64,000 nucleotides of DNA, taken from positions 682,001-746,000 of the forward strand of contig CALSQH010000003.1 in the NCBI GenBank assembly GCA_943788445.1, in the 5' to 3' direction. The notes beneath the pieces were generated by a model. That model was given only the letters and a program-made list of their open reading frames with translations, made no database searches and was not told the origin of the DNA. Each line of letters starts with the position of its first letter. Within the stretch, counting starts at the first letter, position 1. The DNA comes from an uncultured Pseudomonadales bacterium (lineage in GTDB: Bacteria > Pseudomonadota > Gammaproteobacteria > Pseudomonadales > Porticoccaceae). Positions 56,828-64,000 of this stretch are shown in pieces. A program made the translations under genes and the position numbers.

Positions 56828-56865
56828 TAATCTAAAACTGTCGATAACAGCTCGATAATTCCATG

Positions 56866-57019
56866 CGAAGCTAGCCATCCCTCTGTGATCATTAAGACCC
56901 CGTTTATGGTCGGTCGTATTTCAGTGAAAAGTGAGGGTCTGTTTGATCGCCAGCGAGTTACCATAGCTTAGGAATTACGACAGACCATGGAATCGGTAAC
57001 AGAGGGATGGCTAGCTTCG
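56866..57019. repeat. 154-bp palindromic element with 21-bp perfect terminal inverted repeats
   Basis: The outer arms 56866-56886 and 56999-57019 are perfect inverted repeats of 21 bp. Inside are a second pair (56887-56900 with 56935-56948, 11 of 14 matching) and a third (56957-56962 with 56995-57000). Together they can fold as a cloverleaf-like junction. It lies between converging rsmC and the ubi hydroxylase. It has the look of a MITE or similar palindromic unit, but there is no clear target duplication (at most TG) and no transposase nearby. A role as a transcript end is also possible. Confidence 0.65.
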
Positions 57020-57033
57020 TGACCGCTCAGAAC

Positions 57034-58239
57034 TTAAAGCCCCATCACCTGTTTAATAATCTCATTCTTCACCGGTTTGAATTTATCAACCTGACTCAAC
57101 CCCATATTACGCAACAACCGAATCGCCAAATTATCCGCCACAAAAAGACGCTTAAAGCCCTCCATTGCCGCCATCATCGCCAGATTTTCAGGCTTGCGCT
57201 GACGCTGGTATTTATTCAAGGTTAACAACGAACCCAAATCATTACCCCGCTCAACCGCCGCAGACAGCGTATCCACCAGAGCCGCAACATCGCCAAAACC
57301 AAGATTCACACCCTGCCCAGCTAGCGGGTGAATAGTGTGGGCAGAGTCGCCCAATAGCACCACCCTCTCGACCACATAATCCGTTGCATGACGCTGGCGC
57401 AATGGAATAGAAAACCGTTTATCTGTAGCGACAATCTGACCAACACAGTGCTCGCTGGCAAAACCTAACTCACGACAAAACGCCACATCATCCAAGGCCA
57501 TTAAACGCTCGGCCTCATCCGATTCCTGAGACCAAACCAGCGAGCAATAATGTCGATCACCCGCCTTATTTAAAGGCAGCAAAGCCAGTGGTCCCGTAGG
57601 CATAAAACGCTGCCAGGCCGTTTGTTGATTGCTGTACTCAGCCTGTACTGTAGTGACAATAGCACTGTGGCCATAGTCCCACTCCCGTGTGGGAAAACCA
57701 AACTGCTGACGAATAGTTGAATTGGCACCATCAGCTGCCACTAAAACTGGCGCTGACAACTCGCGTCCATCGGCTAATTCAAGCGTGACCTGCTGCTCAC
57801 TACGACTGTAGGTAGCGACCGTCACCGGGCACAGAAACTCTACATTTCCGAGTGTTTGTATCTTGTTTAAGAGACTATCAATCACCAGAGAGTTTTCTAC
57901 AATATGGCCCAGATTGGCTTGATGGACATCCTGACAATCAAATTGAATTCGACCTGTACCCTCGGCATCCCATACATCCATCGCCATGTAAGCACTTACT
58001 CTTTTTTCTGATATCTGCCCCCAAACCCCACAGCATTCCAATAGGCTACGGGACTTTTCCGTCAATGCAGCAACCCTCGGGTCAAATACTTCAGTCTTAT
58101 AACCGTAGCTCTGTTGCGCTTCTATTAAGGCAATCTTAAGCTGCGGGTTAGCTCGCGCCAAAAGACCGGTAAAGGCCGCTCCCACCATGCCAGCTCCCAC
58201 CACGATGACATCGTATTGGCATTTCTTTTGATCAGCCAT
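57034..58239 (-). CDS. Ubiquinone-pathway FAD-dependent hydroxylase (UbiI/VisC-like)
   Basis: 401 residues from ATG 58237-58239 (MADQKKCQYDVIVVGAGMVG); AAGGAGG precedes it. FAD motifs: GAGMVGAAFTG near 15, DG near 155 (VAADGANSTIRQQFG) and the third motif GDSAHTIHPLAGQGVNLGFG near 285. It belongs to the UbiH/UbiF/UbiI family that hydroxylates the ubiquinone ring. The position after ubiH suggests UbiI (C5 hydroxylase), but ring position cannot be read from sequence. It overlaps the ubiH end by eight bases. Confidence 0.85.
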   Translation of the reverse strand: MADQKKCQYDVIVVGAGMVGAAFTGLLARANPQLKIALIEAQQSYGYKTEVFDPRVAALTEKSRSLLECCGVWGQISEKRVSAYMAMDVWDAEGTGRIQFDCQDVHQANLGHIVENSLVIDSLLNKIQTLGNVEFLCPVTVATYSRSEQQVTLELADGRELSAPVLVAADGANSTIRQQFGFPTREWDYGHSAIVTTVQAEYSNQQTAWQRFMPTGPLALLPLNKAGDRHYCSLVWSQESDEAERLMALDDVAFCRELGFASEHCVGQIVATDKRFSIPLRQRHATDYVVERVVLLGDSAHTIHPLAGQGVNLGFGDVAALVDTLSAAVERGNDLGSLLTLNKYQRQRKPENLAMMAAMEGFKRLFVADNLAIRLLRNMGLSQVDKFKPVKNEIIKQVMGL

Positions 58240-59494
58240 GTCCAGCCTCCTTGGTCGCCATACCCATACCAAAGTGTGCGAAACGACTGCGTAGACTTGG
58301 CATTAAATCCATCAATAGCAAACCAGTATTTCGCCCCAGTGCGACAGCGGAGGATGACTGGCCAAATAGTTTCGGTAGATTATCACTAAATAATAAGGTG
58401 TTTTGTTGATCCGCTAATTGCTGTTGCTGATAGGACTCAAGGGTATCCAGTGCGGAGAAATCTTCACCACAGGTTTTTGCTTTGCCGAGGACGTCGGCCA
58501 ATACTGCAACATCCCGCAACGACAGGTTAAAACCCTGCCCAGCAACGGGATGTAGACTGTGAGCAGCATTGCCCAACACCACCAAATTGCTTCGAACCTG
58601 CTCTGTTGAGGTGGTTAGAGAGAGAGGATAGGAGTAGCGCTCGCCAACTTTTTTAAACATCCCCAGTCGATAGCCAAAGCACTTTTGTAAGGCTTTTAGA
58701 AATTCTTCATCAGAGGCGATCATCAACTGCTCAGCCGTCTCGGTGGGTTGCGTCCATACCAGTGCGCAGCGTGAGGCGCCTTTATAATCAGGGAGCGGCA
58801 ACATTGCCATTGGCCCCTGATCGGTAAAACGCTCATAGGCGACACCCCCGTGGGGTTTTTCCAATGCAATATTGGCGATAATGCCCTGCTGTCCGTAGGG
58901 CTGTTGATTGCTATGGATACCAATTTTTTGCGCCGTTTGCGAGTTTGCGCCGTCGGCAATAACTACTAGAGAGGATTCAATATAGCGATCAATGTTTTCC
59001 GTAGTATTTTCGATCGTCAGGCGTACGCCTTCCTTTAACGGCTTGATCATCGCCACCCGCGCTGGAGCCACAACTTCCACTGAGGTTGTCGCCAGTTTCT
59101 CTAAAAGAACTTCACCAATCCAGCGATTTTCCACCACATAACCCAGCGCCTCAACACCAGCCTCGCTGGCATCAATGCGCGTTAAACCCATATGTCCACG
59201 ATCGCTGACATGGATTTTTTCTATATGACTCACTTGGGATTGCAGCGCCGACCATAGACCGGCGGCTTCAAAAATCTTGCGGCTACTCCATGACAGAGCT
59301 GTAGAGCGGGCATCAAAACTGGGGCGATACTCAGCTTGGTCCGACTGTTTATAGGCCTGAGCCTCTAGCAACAACACTTTCCACGTCTGCTGTTGTTCGG
59401 CAAGTAATACAGCCAGGCTAATACCCACCATGCCTCCGCCAACAATTACAATATCGTAGCTAGGGTTGCTCTGCTGCTTTTGCGGTTTTGTCAA
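58232..59494 (-). CDS. ubiH: 2-octaprenyl-6-methoxyphenol hydroxylase UbiH
   Basis: 420 residues. It starts at TTG (59492-59494), as TTGA overlapping the pepP stop; no nearby ATG fits. FAD motifs: VGGGMVGISLAVLLAE near 18, VIADGANSQTAQKIG near 180 and GNAAHSLHPVAGQGFNLSLR near 300. It oxidises C1 of the ubiquinone precursor ring. The order pepP-ubiH-ubiI is conserved in gammaproteobacteria. Confidence 0.9.
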   Translation of the reverse strand: MTKPQKQQSNPSYDIVIVGGGMVGISLAVLLAEQQQTWKVLLLEAQAYKQSDQAEYRPSFDARSTALSWSSRKIFEAAGLWSALQSQVSHIEKIHVSDRGHMGLTRIDASEAGVEALGYVVENRWIGEVLLEKLATTSVEVVAPARVAMIKPLKEGVRLTIENTTENIDRYIESSLVVIADGANSQTAQKIGIHSNQQPYGQQGIIANIALEKPHGGVAYERFTDQGPMAMLPLPDYKGASRCALVWTQPTETAEQLMIASDEEFLKALQKCFGYRLGMFKKVGERYSYPLSLTTSTEQVRSNLVVLGNAAHSLHPVAGQGFNLSLRDVAVLADVLGKAKTCGEDFSALDTLESYQQQQLADQQNTLLFSDNLPKLFGQSSSAVALGRNTGLLLMDLMPSLRSRFAHFGMGMATKEAGHG

Positions 59495-60792
59495 AATTGA
59501 CCTGCCATAAGCGTTTCAATATCCCTGCGATTCTTCGGAACACCAGAGGTTAAATCTTCGCAACCGGTTTTGGTCACCGCAACATCATCCTCAATTCGCA
59601 CCGCCAATCCTCGCCATTTATCGGCGACCTTTTTACTATCCGGTGAAATATAAATTCCCGGCTCTACGGTTAGCACCATACCCGGTTCAAAATCTCGCCA
59701 CTGATTTTCAATTTTGTAATCGCCGACGTCATGCACATCCATGCCCAGCCAGTGGCCAGAGCTGTGCATATAAAATTCTTTGCAGGCTTTCTGTTCGATT
59801 AGCTCACTGACATCCCCATCGAGAATGCCCAGATCGCACAATCCTTGAGTAATCACCGCAACTGTCGCATCGTTGGCCACATTGTAAGCGACACCCGGCA
59901 CAATTTTTGCCATTGCCTGAATCTGTGCCTCTAAAACAATATCGTAAATAGCAGCCTGCTCGCGGCTAAACTTGCCATTAACTGGGAAGGTGCGAGTGAT
60001 ATCCGCAGCGTAATTTTCATATTCACAGCCGGCATCTATCAACACCAAATCGCCGTTTTTAATTTTTTCACGATTCTCAATGTAGTGCAGTATGCAGCCA
60101 TTTTTGCCACCGCCGACAATACTGGTATAAGCCGGAGCCGTGGCGCCAGAAGCCATAAATTCATGCTCGATCTCAGCCTGCAGCTGATATTCATAGATGC
60201 CGGGAGTAGCCGCGCGCATTGCACGGCAGTGGGCACGGGCCGAAATCTCACCCGCCTTACGCATCAATTTGAGTTCCGAGGCGGTTTTTATCAGGCGCAT
60301 TTCATTGACTAGATGATCAAGATCGACAAACTCACCCGGAGCCGAGGTACCCCGAATCTCATGGACCCAGCCCATCAGATGGCGATCAAAATCTGCATCC
60401 TTACCTATGGCGTAATAAACTCGGTCTCTACCCTCTAATAATCCGGGCAAAATATCGTCAAGATCGCTGAAGGGGAATGCATCGTCCACCGCATAATCTG
60501 CAACTGCGCCCTCTGGGCCTACGCGATAGCCATCCCAAGTTTCACGCAGCTGGTCTTTTTCGCGACAAAACAATATAGACTCGCCCTGCTTGCGCCCAGG
60601 GATCAGCACCAACACAGATTCTGGTTCAGAAAATCCACACAGATAGCTAAGGCTAGTGGCTTGCTTGTAGGGGTAATGAGTATCTCGAGAACGAATTTTC
60701 TCTGCCGCCGCGGCGACGATTGCAATGCTATTGCCCTGCATCGTCGACATTAATTCTCGGCGCCTCGCGGCATATTCTTTGGCGGTGATCAT
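59491..60792 (-). CDS. pepP: Xaa-Pro aminopeptidase P
   Basis: 433 residues from ATG 60790-60792 (MITAKEYAARRRELM); 13 more codons upstream are open but unlike the family. The pita-bread fold holds the five metal ligands: two Asp in LVLIDAGCEYENYAADITRT, His in SGHWLGMDVHDVG, Glu in VLTVEPGIY and Glu in VRIEDDV. It frees N-terminal residues before proline. It overlaps ubiH by four bases. Confidence 0.95.
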   Translation of the reverse strand: MITAKEYAARRRELMSTMQGNSIAIVAAAAEKIRSRDTHYPYKQATSLSYLCGFSEPESVLVLIPGRKQGESILFCREKDQLRETWDGYRVGPEGAVADYAVDDAFPFSDLDDILPGLLEGRDRVYYAIGKDADFDRHLMGWVHEIRGTSAPGEFVDLDHLVNEMRLIKTASELKLMRKAGEISARAHCRAMRAATPGIYEYQLQAEIEHEFMASGATAPAYTSIVGGGKNGCILHYIENREKIKNGDLVLIDAGCEYENYAADITRTFPVNGKFSREQAAIYDIVLEAQIQAMAKIVPGVAYNVANDATVAVITQGLCDLGILDGDVSELIEQKACKEFYMHSSGHWLGMDVHDVGDYKIENQWRDFEPGMVLTVEPGIYISPDSKKVADKWRGLAVRIEDDVAVTKTGCEDLTSGVPKNRRDIETLMAGQF

Positions 60793-60845
60793 CTGTCTGC
60801 TACACCTTTCATTACGGGCTTGGCGAGGCACATAACATATGTGGA

Positions 60846-61391
60846 TTAGTGAATGGTGGGCTCTTCAGCCGAACTGGCCTCTGGATGAAGATCGTTAAAT
60901 ATTAGCTGTACAGCAATGCGTATATATTCGACCAATTCAGTGTAATCGCGCTCGCCGTCATCATCAGTATCGAAGTCCACCGAAATCTGGCCTATTGCAG
61001 CAATATCTTCAAGTGCTTCTTTGGCATCTTCGGAAACATCAAATTCACTGCTCATCCCTTCGCCAAGCCCAGAGATATAATTACTGCACCAAACGCCCAC
61101 GGCAACTAACCGCTCGGGCAGTGGCAGCTCGTCATCGGGCAGGGTGGGCTGAAAAAGAAAAGAAATATCTTCAAGGCTGGTTAAGGCTTCTTCATAGAAA
61201 TCCCGCAGAGAATTCTTAGCGCCTTCGGCCTGCTCTTCGGAAAGTCCCAACCAACTGGTCGATGTCTCGATCAGTGTATCCAAGGGCATGGTTCCGCAAC
61301 ACAGGCGGCCGCACAAAAAACCGTGAAATCCTGATGGATCGGCTTTTACTCGCAACTTAAAAAAAAGATCTTCTAACTGTTCAAATGTCAT
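60846..61391 (-). CDS. YgfB/UPF0149-family protein
   Basis: 181 residues, acidic, largely helical. FHGFLCGRLCCG near 22-33 and WCSNYISGLGEGMSSEFD near 108 are family features. In Pseudomonas a YgfB homolog affects beta-lactam resistance by damping ampD-family expression; no evidence of that role is in this window. First gene of the pepP-ubi unit, divergent from zapA. Confidence 0.88.
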   Translation of the reverse strand: MTFEQLEDLFFKLRVKADPSGFHGFLCGRLCCGTMPLDTLIETSTSWLGLSEEQAEGAKNSLRDFYEEALTSLEDISFLFQPTLPDDELPLPERLVAVGVWCSNYISGLGEGMSSEFDVSEDAKEALEDIAAIGQISVDFDTDDDGERDYTELVEYIRIAVQLIFNDLHPEASSAEEPTIH

Positions 61392-61537
61392 TTAACCACC
61401 TCTATATAACAGCGGCCATCCTACCATTCTATAAATAACACTGCACACCAGTTTGTGAATGTTGTAATTGACCAAATCAGCCACAATGCCTATAGTTATC
61501 CGGTTACATATTGTTAATACTAAAAAGTTCTCTGCTT

Positions 61538-61738
61538 ATGAGTAGTTATGAAAATCTAGAGCAAAAACTGGATAGCTTAATTGAGCTATGCCAGCAGCTT
61601 AAACGCGAAAATCAGATATTGCGCGAACGCGAGTCTACGCTGTCTGGTGAGCGCGGAAAGCTGATGGAACAAAATGAGATGGCGAGACAAAAAATTGAAA
61701 CCATGATCAATCGCCTCAGAAATCTAAATGCGGAGTAA
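61538..61738 (+). CDS. Small coiled-coil protein (TIGR02449 family)
   Basis: 66 residues from ATG 61538; a TTG nine codons up is in frame. The whole length is a predicted coiled coil (LEQKLDSLIELCQQLKRENQ onward). Such proteins sit just before zapA in many gammaproteobacteria, here 2 bp away, which hints at a cell-division link. Function is unknown. Confidence 0.82.
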   Translation: MSSYENLEQKLDSLIELCQQLKRENQILRERESTLSGERGKLMEQNEMARQKIETMINRLRNLNAE

Positions 61739-61740
61739 CT

Positions 61741-62037
61741 ATGTCGTCCATGTCCCTTAAAATCCGCATTCTCGACAAAGAGTATCAGGTTAACTGTAAA
61801 CCTGAAGAGCGAGAGGCCCTTGAACTGTCGGCTAAGTTGCTCGATGAAAAGATGGAAGAGATTCGTCGTAGCTCACATATTATTGGTGTGGAGCGGATTG
61901 CTGTTATGGCAGCTTTGAACTTGGCCCATGATTTGATTCGCAGTGAAAAGACTGCCCAAGCAGACGCACAGACATCACTTCTACTGCAAACGATGAATTC
62001 TAAACTCAGTTCTGTACTAACAGATCTAAACGGCTAA
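61741..62037 (+). CDS. zapA: Cell division protein ZapA
   Basis: 98 residues. An N-terminal beta domain (LKIRILDKEYQVNCKPEE) and a helical tail with ERIAVMAALNLAHDLI. ZapA cross-links FtsZ filaments at midcell. It is followed by 6S RNA and ygfA, an order shared with E. coli. Confidence 0.95.
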   Translation: MSSMSLKIRILDKEYQVNCKPEEREALELSAKLLDEKMEEIRRSSHIIGVERIAVMAALNLAHDLIRSEKTAQADAQTSLLLQTMNSKLSSVLTDLNG

Positions 62038-62094
62038 TTTCAGTCACAATTTTGTCCTGCAATAACGTTTAGTCGATCCTTTTTTAATCTGCTC

Positions 62095-62103
62095 TGGTAT
62101 AAT
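62095..62103 (+). promoter_or_regulatory. Extended -10 promoter of 6S RNA
   Basis: TGGTATAAT: a perfect TATAAT (62098-62103) with the TGn extension. No good -35 is visible. Start would fall near 62108-62111. Confidence 0.7.
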
Positions 62104-62106
62104 TTC

Positions 62107-62280
62107 ATCTCCTGGGGTGTGCGCCAGTCAAGAAGTCCCTGAGCCGATAATTATTACCCGGTTTTTCTCCGTCAATATTGTTGTGCACTTCCGTGCGTCG
62201 GAAAGCCTGATATATTGCGAGCGAAGCCACCTTGAACTCTTCGGTTCGAGGCCACGTTGACAGCGGCACCTTGGGATTTA
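62107..62280 (+). ncRNA. ssrS: 6S RNA
   Basis: About 174 nt. The conserved blocks CCCTGAGCCGATA, the GGAAAGCC-like middle and CACCTTGAACTCTTCGGTTCGAG match 6S RNA, and the ends pair (ATCTCCTGGGGTG with CACCTTGGGAT). It forms an open-promoter mimic that holds sigma-70 RNA polymerase in stationary phase. It lies directly before ygfA, as in E. coli, and is probably cotranscribed with it. Ends are estimated. Confidence 0.93.
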
Positions 62281-62302
62281 ATACAATAATGATTGTCTAT
62301 TT

Positions 62303-62881
62303 ATGAATGCTGGCGATATACGTAAAAACCTTCGATCCAAACGCCGAGCATTAACCCCCGCTCAACAGAGATCTGCGGCCCAAGATCTAGCATCACTTAT
62401 CGCTCAGCAAACTTTTTTTCAACGCGCAAAACGCATCGGCATCTATATTGCCAACGATGGCGAAATTGATCCCTCAGCCCTAATGAGCCTAGCGTTCAAG
62501 GCCGATAAGGCGTGTTTTCTGCCAATTATCCACCCACTGCAATTCAACCGCCTATATTTTGGCGAGTACCGCAATGGTGATCAGCTTAAAGCCAACCGCT
62601 TTGGCATTTTAGAGCCGTTACTCAGATCGACGCCTGTTGCTCCACCCTGGAGTTTGGATTTAATATTGCTGCCTCTGGTGGCATTCGACCGCAGTGGCAA
62701 TAGAATCGGAATGGGCGGCGGATTTTATGATCGCACACTGGCAACCCATGCCACCCAGCCTCGCAAACCAACCCTGATTGGATTGGCCCATGAATGTCAG
62801 GAAATTGACAGCATCGCGCAACAGAGCTGGGATATTCCTCTGGATAAAATTATCACTAACCGTGAAATCATAGACTCTTAA
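62303..62881 (+). CDS. ygfA: 5-formyltetrahydrofolate cyclo-ligase
   Basis: 192 residues. The N-terminal RKNLRSKRRALTPAQQ and the C-terminal motif GNRIGMGGGFYDRTLA are typical. It converts 5-formyl-THF and ATP to 5,10-methenyl-THF. Its mRNA follows 6S RNA by about 22 bp. Confidence 0.95.
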   Translation: MNAGDIRKNLRSKRRALTPAQQRSAAQDLASLIAQQTFFQRAKRIGIYIANDGEIDPSALMSLAFKADKACFLPIIHPLQFNRLYFGEYRNGDQLKANRFGILEPLLRSTPVAPPWSLDLILLPLVAFDRSGNRIGMGGGFYDRTLATHATQPRKPTLIGLAHECQEIDSIAQQSWDIPLDKIITNREIIDS

Positions 62882-62892
62882 GAATTCGCAAA

Positions 62893-62931
62893 ATTGCTGA
62901 CCTGCCTGTGGACTAATTTCAGGTCAGCAAT
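62893..62931 (-). terminator. Terminator hairpin between ygfA and ilvA
   Basis: A perfect 12-bp stem ATTGCTGACCTG/CAGGTCAGCAAT (62893-62904 with 62920-62931) with a 15-nt loop. On the minus strand it is followed by a short T-run, so it best suits ilvA; it may also stabilise ygfA mRNA. Confidence 0.7.
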
Positions 62932-62939
62932 ATCACAGG

Positions 62940-64000
62940 CTATGAGCCGAGAAAAAACTGATAGGCTTCATTATCAGTCTCATTTACATACTGATAACCC
63001 AGATCATCAAGAAACCCTGAAAGCTTTTTGAGATCTTTTTTCGTCGCCTGAACACCGACCAGTACCCGACCAAATGCCGAACCGTGGTTGCGGTAATGGA
63101 ACATCGAAATATTAAATCCACTGCCCAACTGATTTAGGAAATTCAACAGTGCGCCGGGGCGCTCAGGAAATTCAAATCTAAACACCTGCTCTTCACCAAC
63201 CTGCGGAGAACGACCGCCGACCATATGACGAATATGTAATTTGGCCACCTCGTTATCCGTCATATCTGATACCTGATAGCCTTTTTTGCGCAGGTCCTCG
63301 ACCAGCTGATGACGATCCTCGTCACAGGTCACCTGAGCGCCAACAAAAATATGCGCCTGATTAGCATCACTAAAGCGGTAGTTAAACTCTGAGATATTGC
63401 GCTTTTGCATCGCCGTACAAAAAGACTTGAAGCTACCGGGCTTCTCGTCGATGGTTACTGCTAATACCGCCTCGCGCTTTTCACCAATTTCAGTACGTTC
63501 AGAGATATAGCGCAAACGATCAAAATCTATATTGGCGCCACATTGAATAGCCAGTAATGTCTGCCCTTCAACAGCCTGCTGATCAACATATTTTTTTAAC
63601 CCAGCCAGCCCCATAGCACCGGATGGCTCACAGATCGCACGAGTGTCATTGTAGACATCTTTAATCGCAGCACAGATTTCATCGGTGCTAACAGTAATAA
63701 CCTCATCAACCAAATCTTTTAACAGCCTAAAGGGCTCTTTGCCTATCTGCGCGACCGCGGTTCCGTCAGCAAAAATGCCCACTTCTTTTAGACGCACTCT
63801 GCGACCTGCTTTCATAGCCGCATCCAGACAGGCGCTGTCATCAGCTTCCACAGCGATAATTTTCACATCAGGGCGAACATACTTCACATAGGCAGCGACA
63901 CCGGCACAGAGCCCACCCCCGCCAACGGCAATAAATATTGCGTCTAGATCTCCAGACAACTGGCGCAGAATTTCCATGCCAATCGTGCCCTGACCGGCAA
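62940..64000 (-). CDS. ilvA: Threonine ammonia-lyase, biosynthetic (5' end outside window)
   Basis: The frame stays open to the window edge and reads AGQGTIGMEILRQ before the first internal Met, so 353 C-terminal residues are present and the start is missing. The PLP-fold part has GGGGLCAGVAAYVK (phosphate-binding Gly loop). The C-terminus has two ACT-like regulatory domains (about the last 180 residues, EKREAVLAVTIDEKPGSFKS and RFEFPERPGALLNFLNQLG). Two domains indicate the isoleucine-inhibited biosynthetic enzyme. Confidence 0.95.
   Translation of the reverse strand, partial: AGQGTIGMEILRQLSGDLDAIFIAVGGGGLCAGVAAYVKYVRPDVKIIAVEADDSACLDAAMKAGRRVRLKEVGIFADGTAVAQIGKEPFRLLKDLVDEVITVSTDEICAAIKDVYNDTRAICEPSGAMGLAGLKKYVDQQAVEGQTLLAIQCGANIDFDRLRYISERTEIGEKREAVLAVTIDEKPGSFKSFCTAMQKRNISEFNYRFSDANQAHIFVGAQVTCDEDRHQLVEDLRKKGYQVSDMTDNEVAKLHIRHMVGGRSPQVGEEQVFRFEFPERPGALLNFLNQLGSGFNISMFHYRNHGSAFGRVLVGVQATKKDLKKLSGFLDDLGYQYVNETDNEAYQFFLGS

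Noticed and set aside
56866..57019. Integron attC site
   Set aside because: No R'/R'' core-site consensus, no integrase and no cassette nearby.

Overview
This window reads as a chromosomal segment of a gammaproteobacterium. Gene order and protein sequences resemble Pseudomonas and its marine relatives (Cellvibrionales or SAR92-like); that placement is inference from gene content, not a tree. Almost everything is housekeeping. I see no phage, CRISPR array, toxin-antitoxin pair, defence island or transposase gene, so I do not claim a large undescribed system. The unusual signals are small: promoter architecture, RNA structures, one palindromic element and one inverted gene.

Layout. 1-90 is the tail of an M13-type peptidase gene. 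190-13844 (minus strand) is the joined S10, spc and alpha ribosomal-protein gene set, from rpsJ to rplQ. 14058-15281 is tuf copy 1. 15596-17680 is a second EF-G gene (fusA2-type) on the plus strand, wedged into the str operon. 17792-20922 is fusA-rpsG-rpsL, and 21148-33111 is secE-nusG-rplKAJL-rpoBC. Next come tRNA-Trp, tuf copy 2 and the tRNA cluster Thr-Tyr-Gly-Thr. With tuf1, nearly the whole translation and transcription core is co-oriented on the minus strand; only fusA2 breaks the run.

35214-38245 holds a truncated SPOR-like gene, coaX, birA and a TauE-type permease. 38400-43573 is a complete rRNA operon (16S-Ile-Ala-23S-5S, minus strand), driven by four promoters spaced exactly 113 bp apart. 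44217-51388 holds tyrS, an M23 peptidase, anmK, a DsrE-like exported protein, erpA, bactofilin, a coiled-coil membrane protein and argC. 51469-55064 holds hemJ, a DUF924 protein, hemL and hemB. 55078-56827 is an overlapping pair of 16S rRNA modification genes, rsuA-like and rsmC. 56866-57019 is a palindromic, cloverleaf-like element. 57034-61391 is ygfB-pepP-ubiH-ubi hydroxylase, divergent from TIGR02449-zapA-6S RNA-ygfA. The window ends inside ilvA.

How it works together: a growth-rate-controlled block (rRNA, tRNA, ribosomal proteins, elongation factors, RNA polymerase, SecYE) shares strong promoters of one type, TTGACa-N16/17-TAgAAT followed by a GC-rich discriminator. It is flanked by cofactor genes (biotin, CoA, heme, ubiquinone, folate, Fe-S) and envelope genes.
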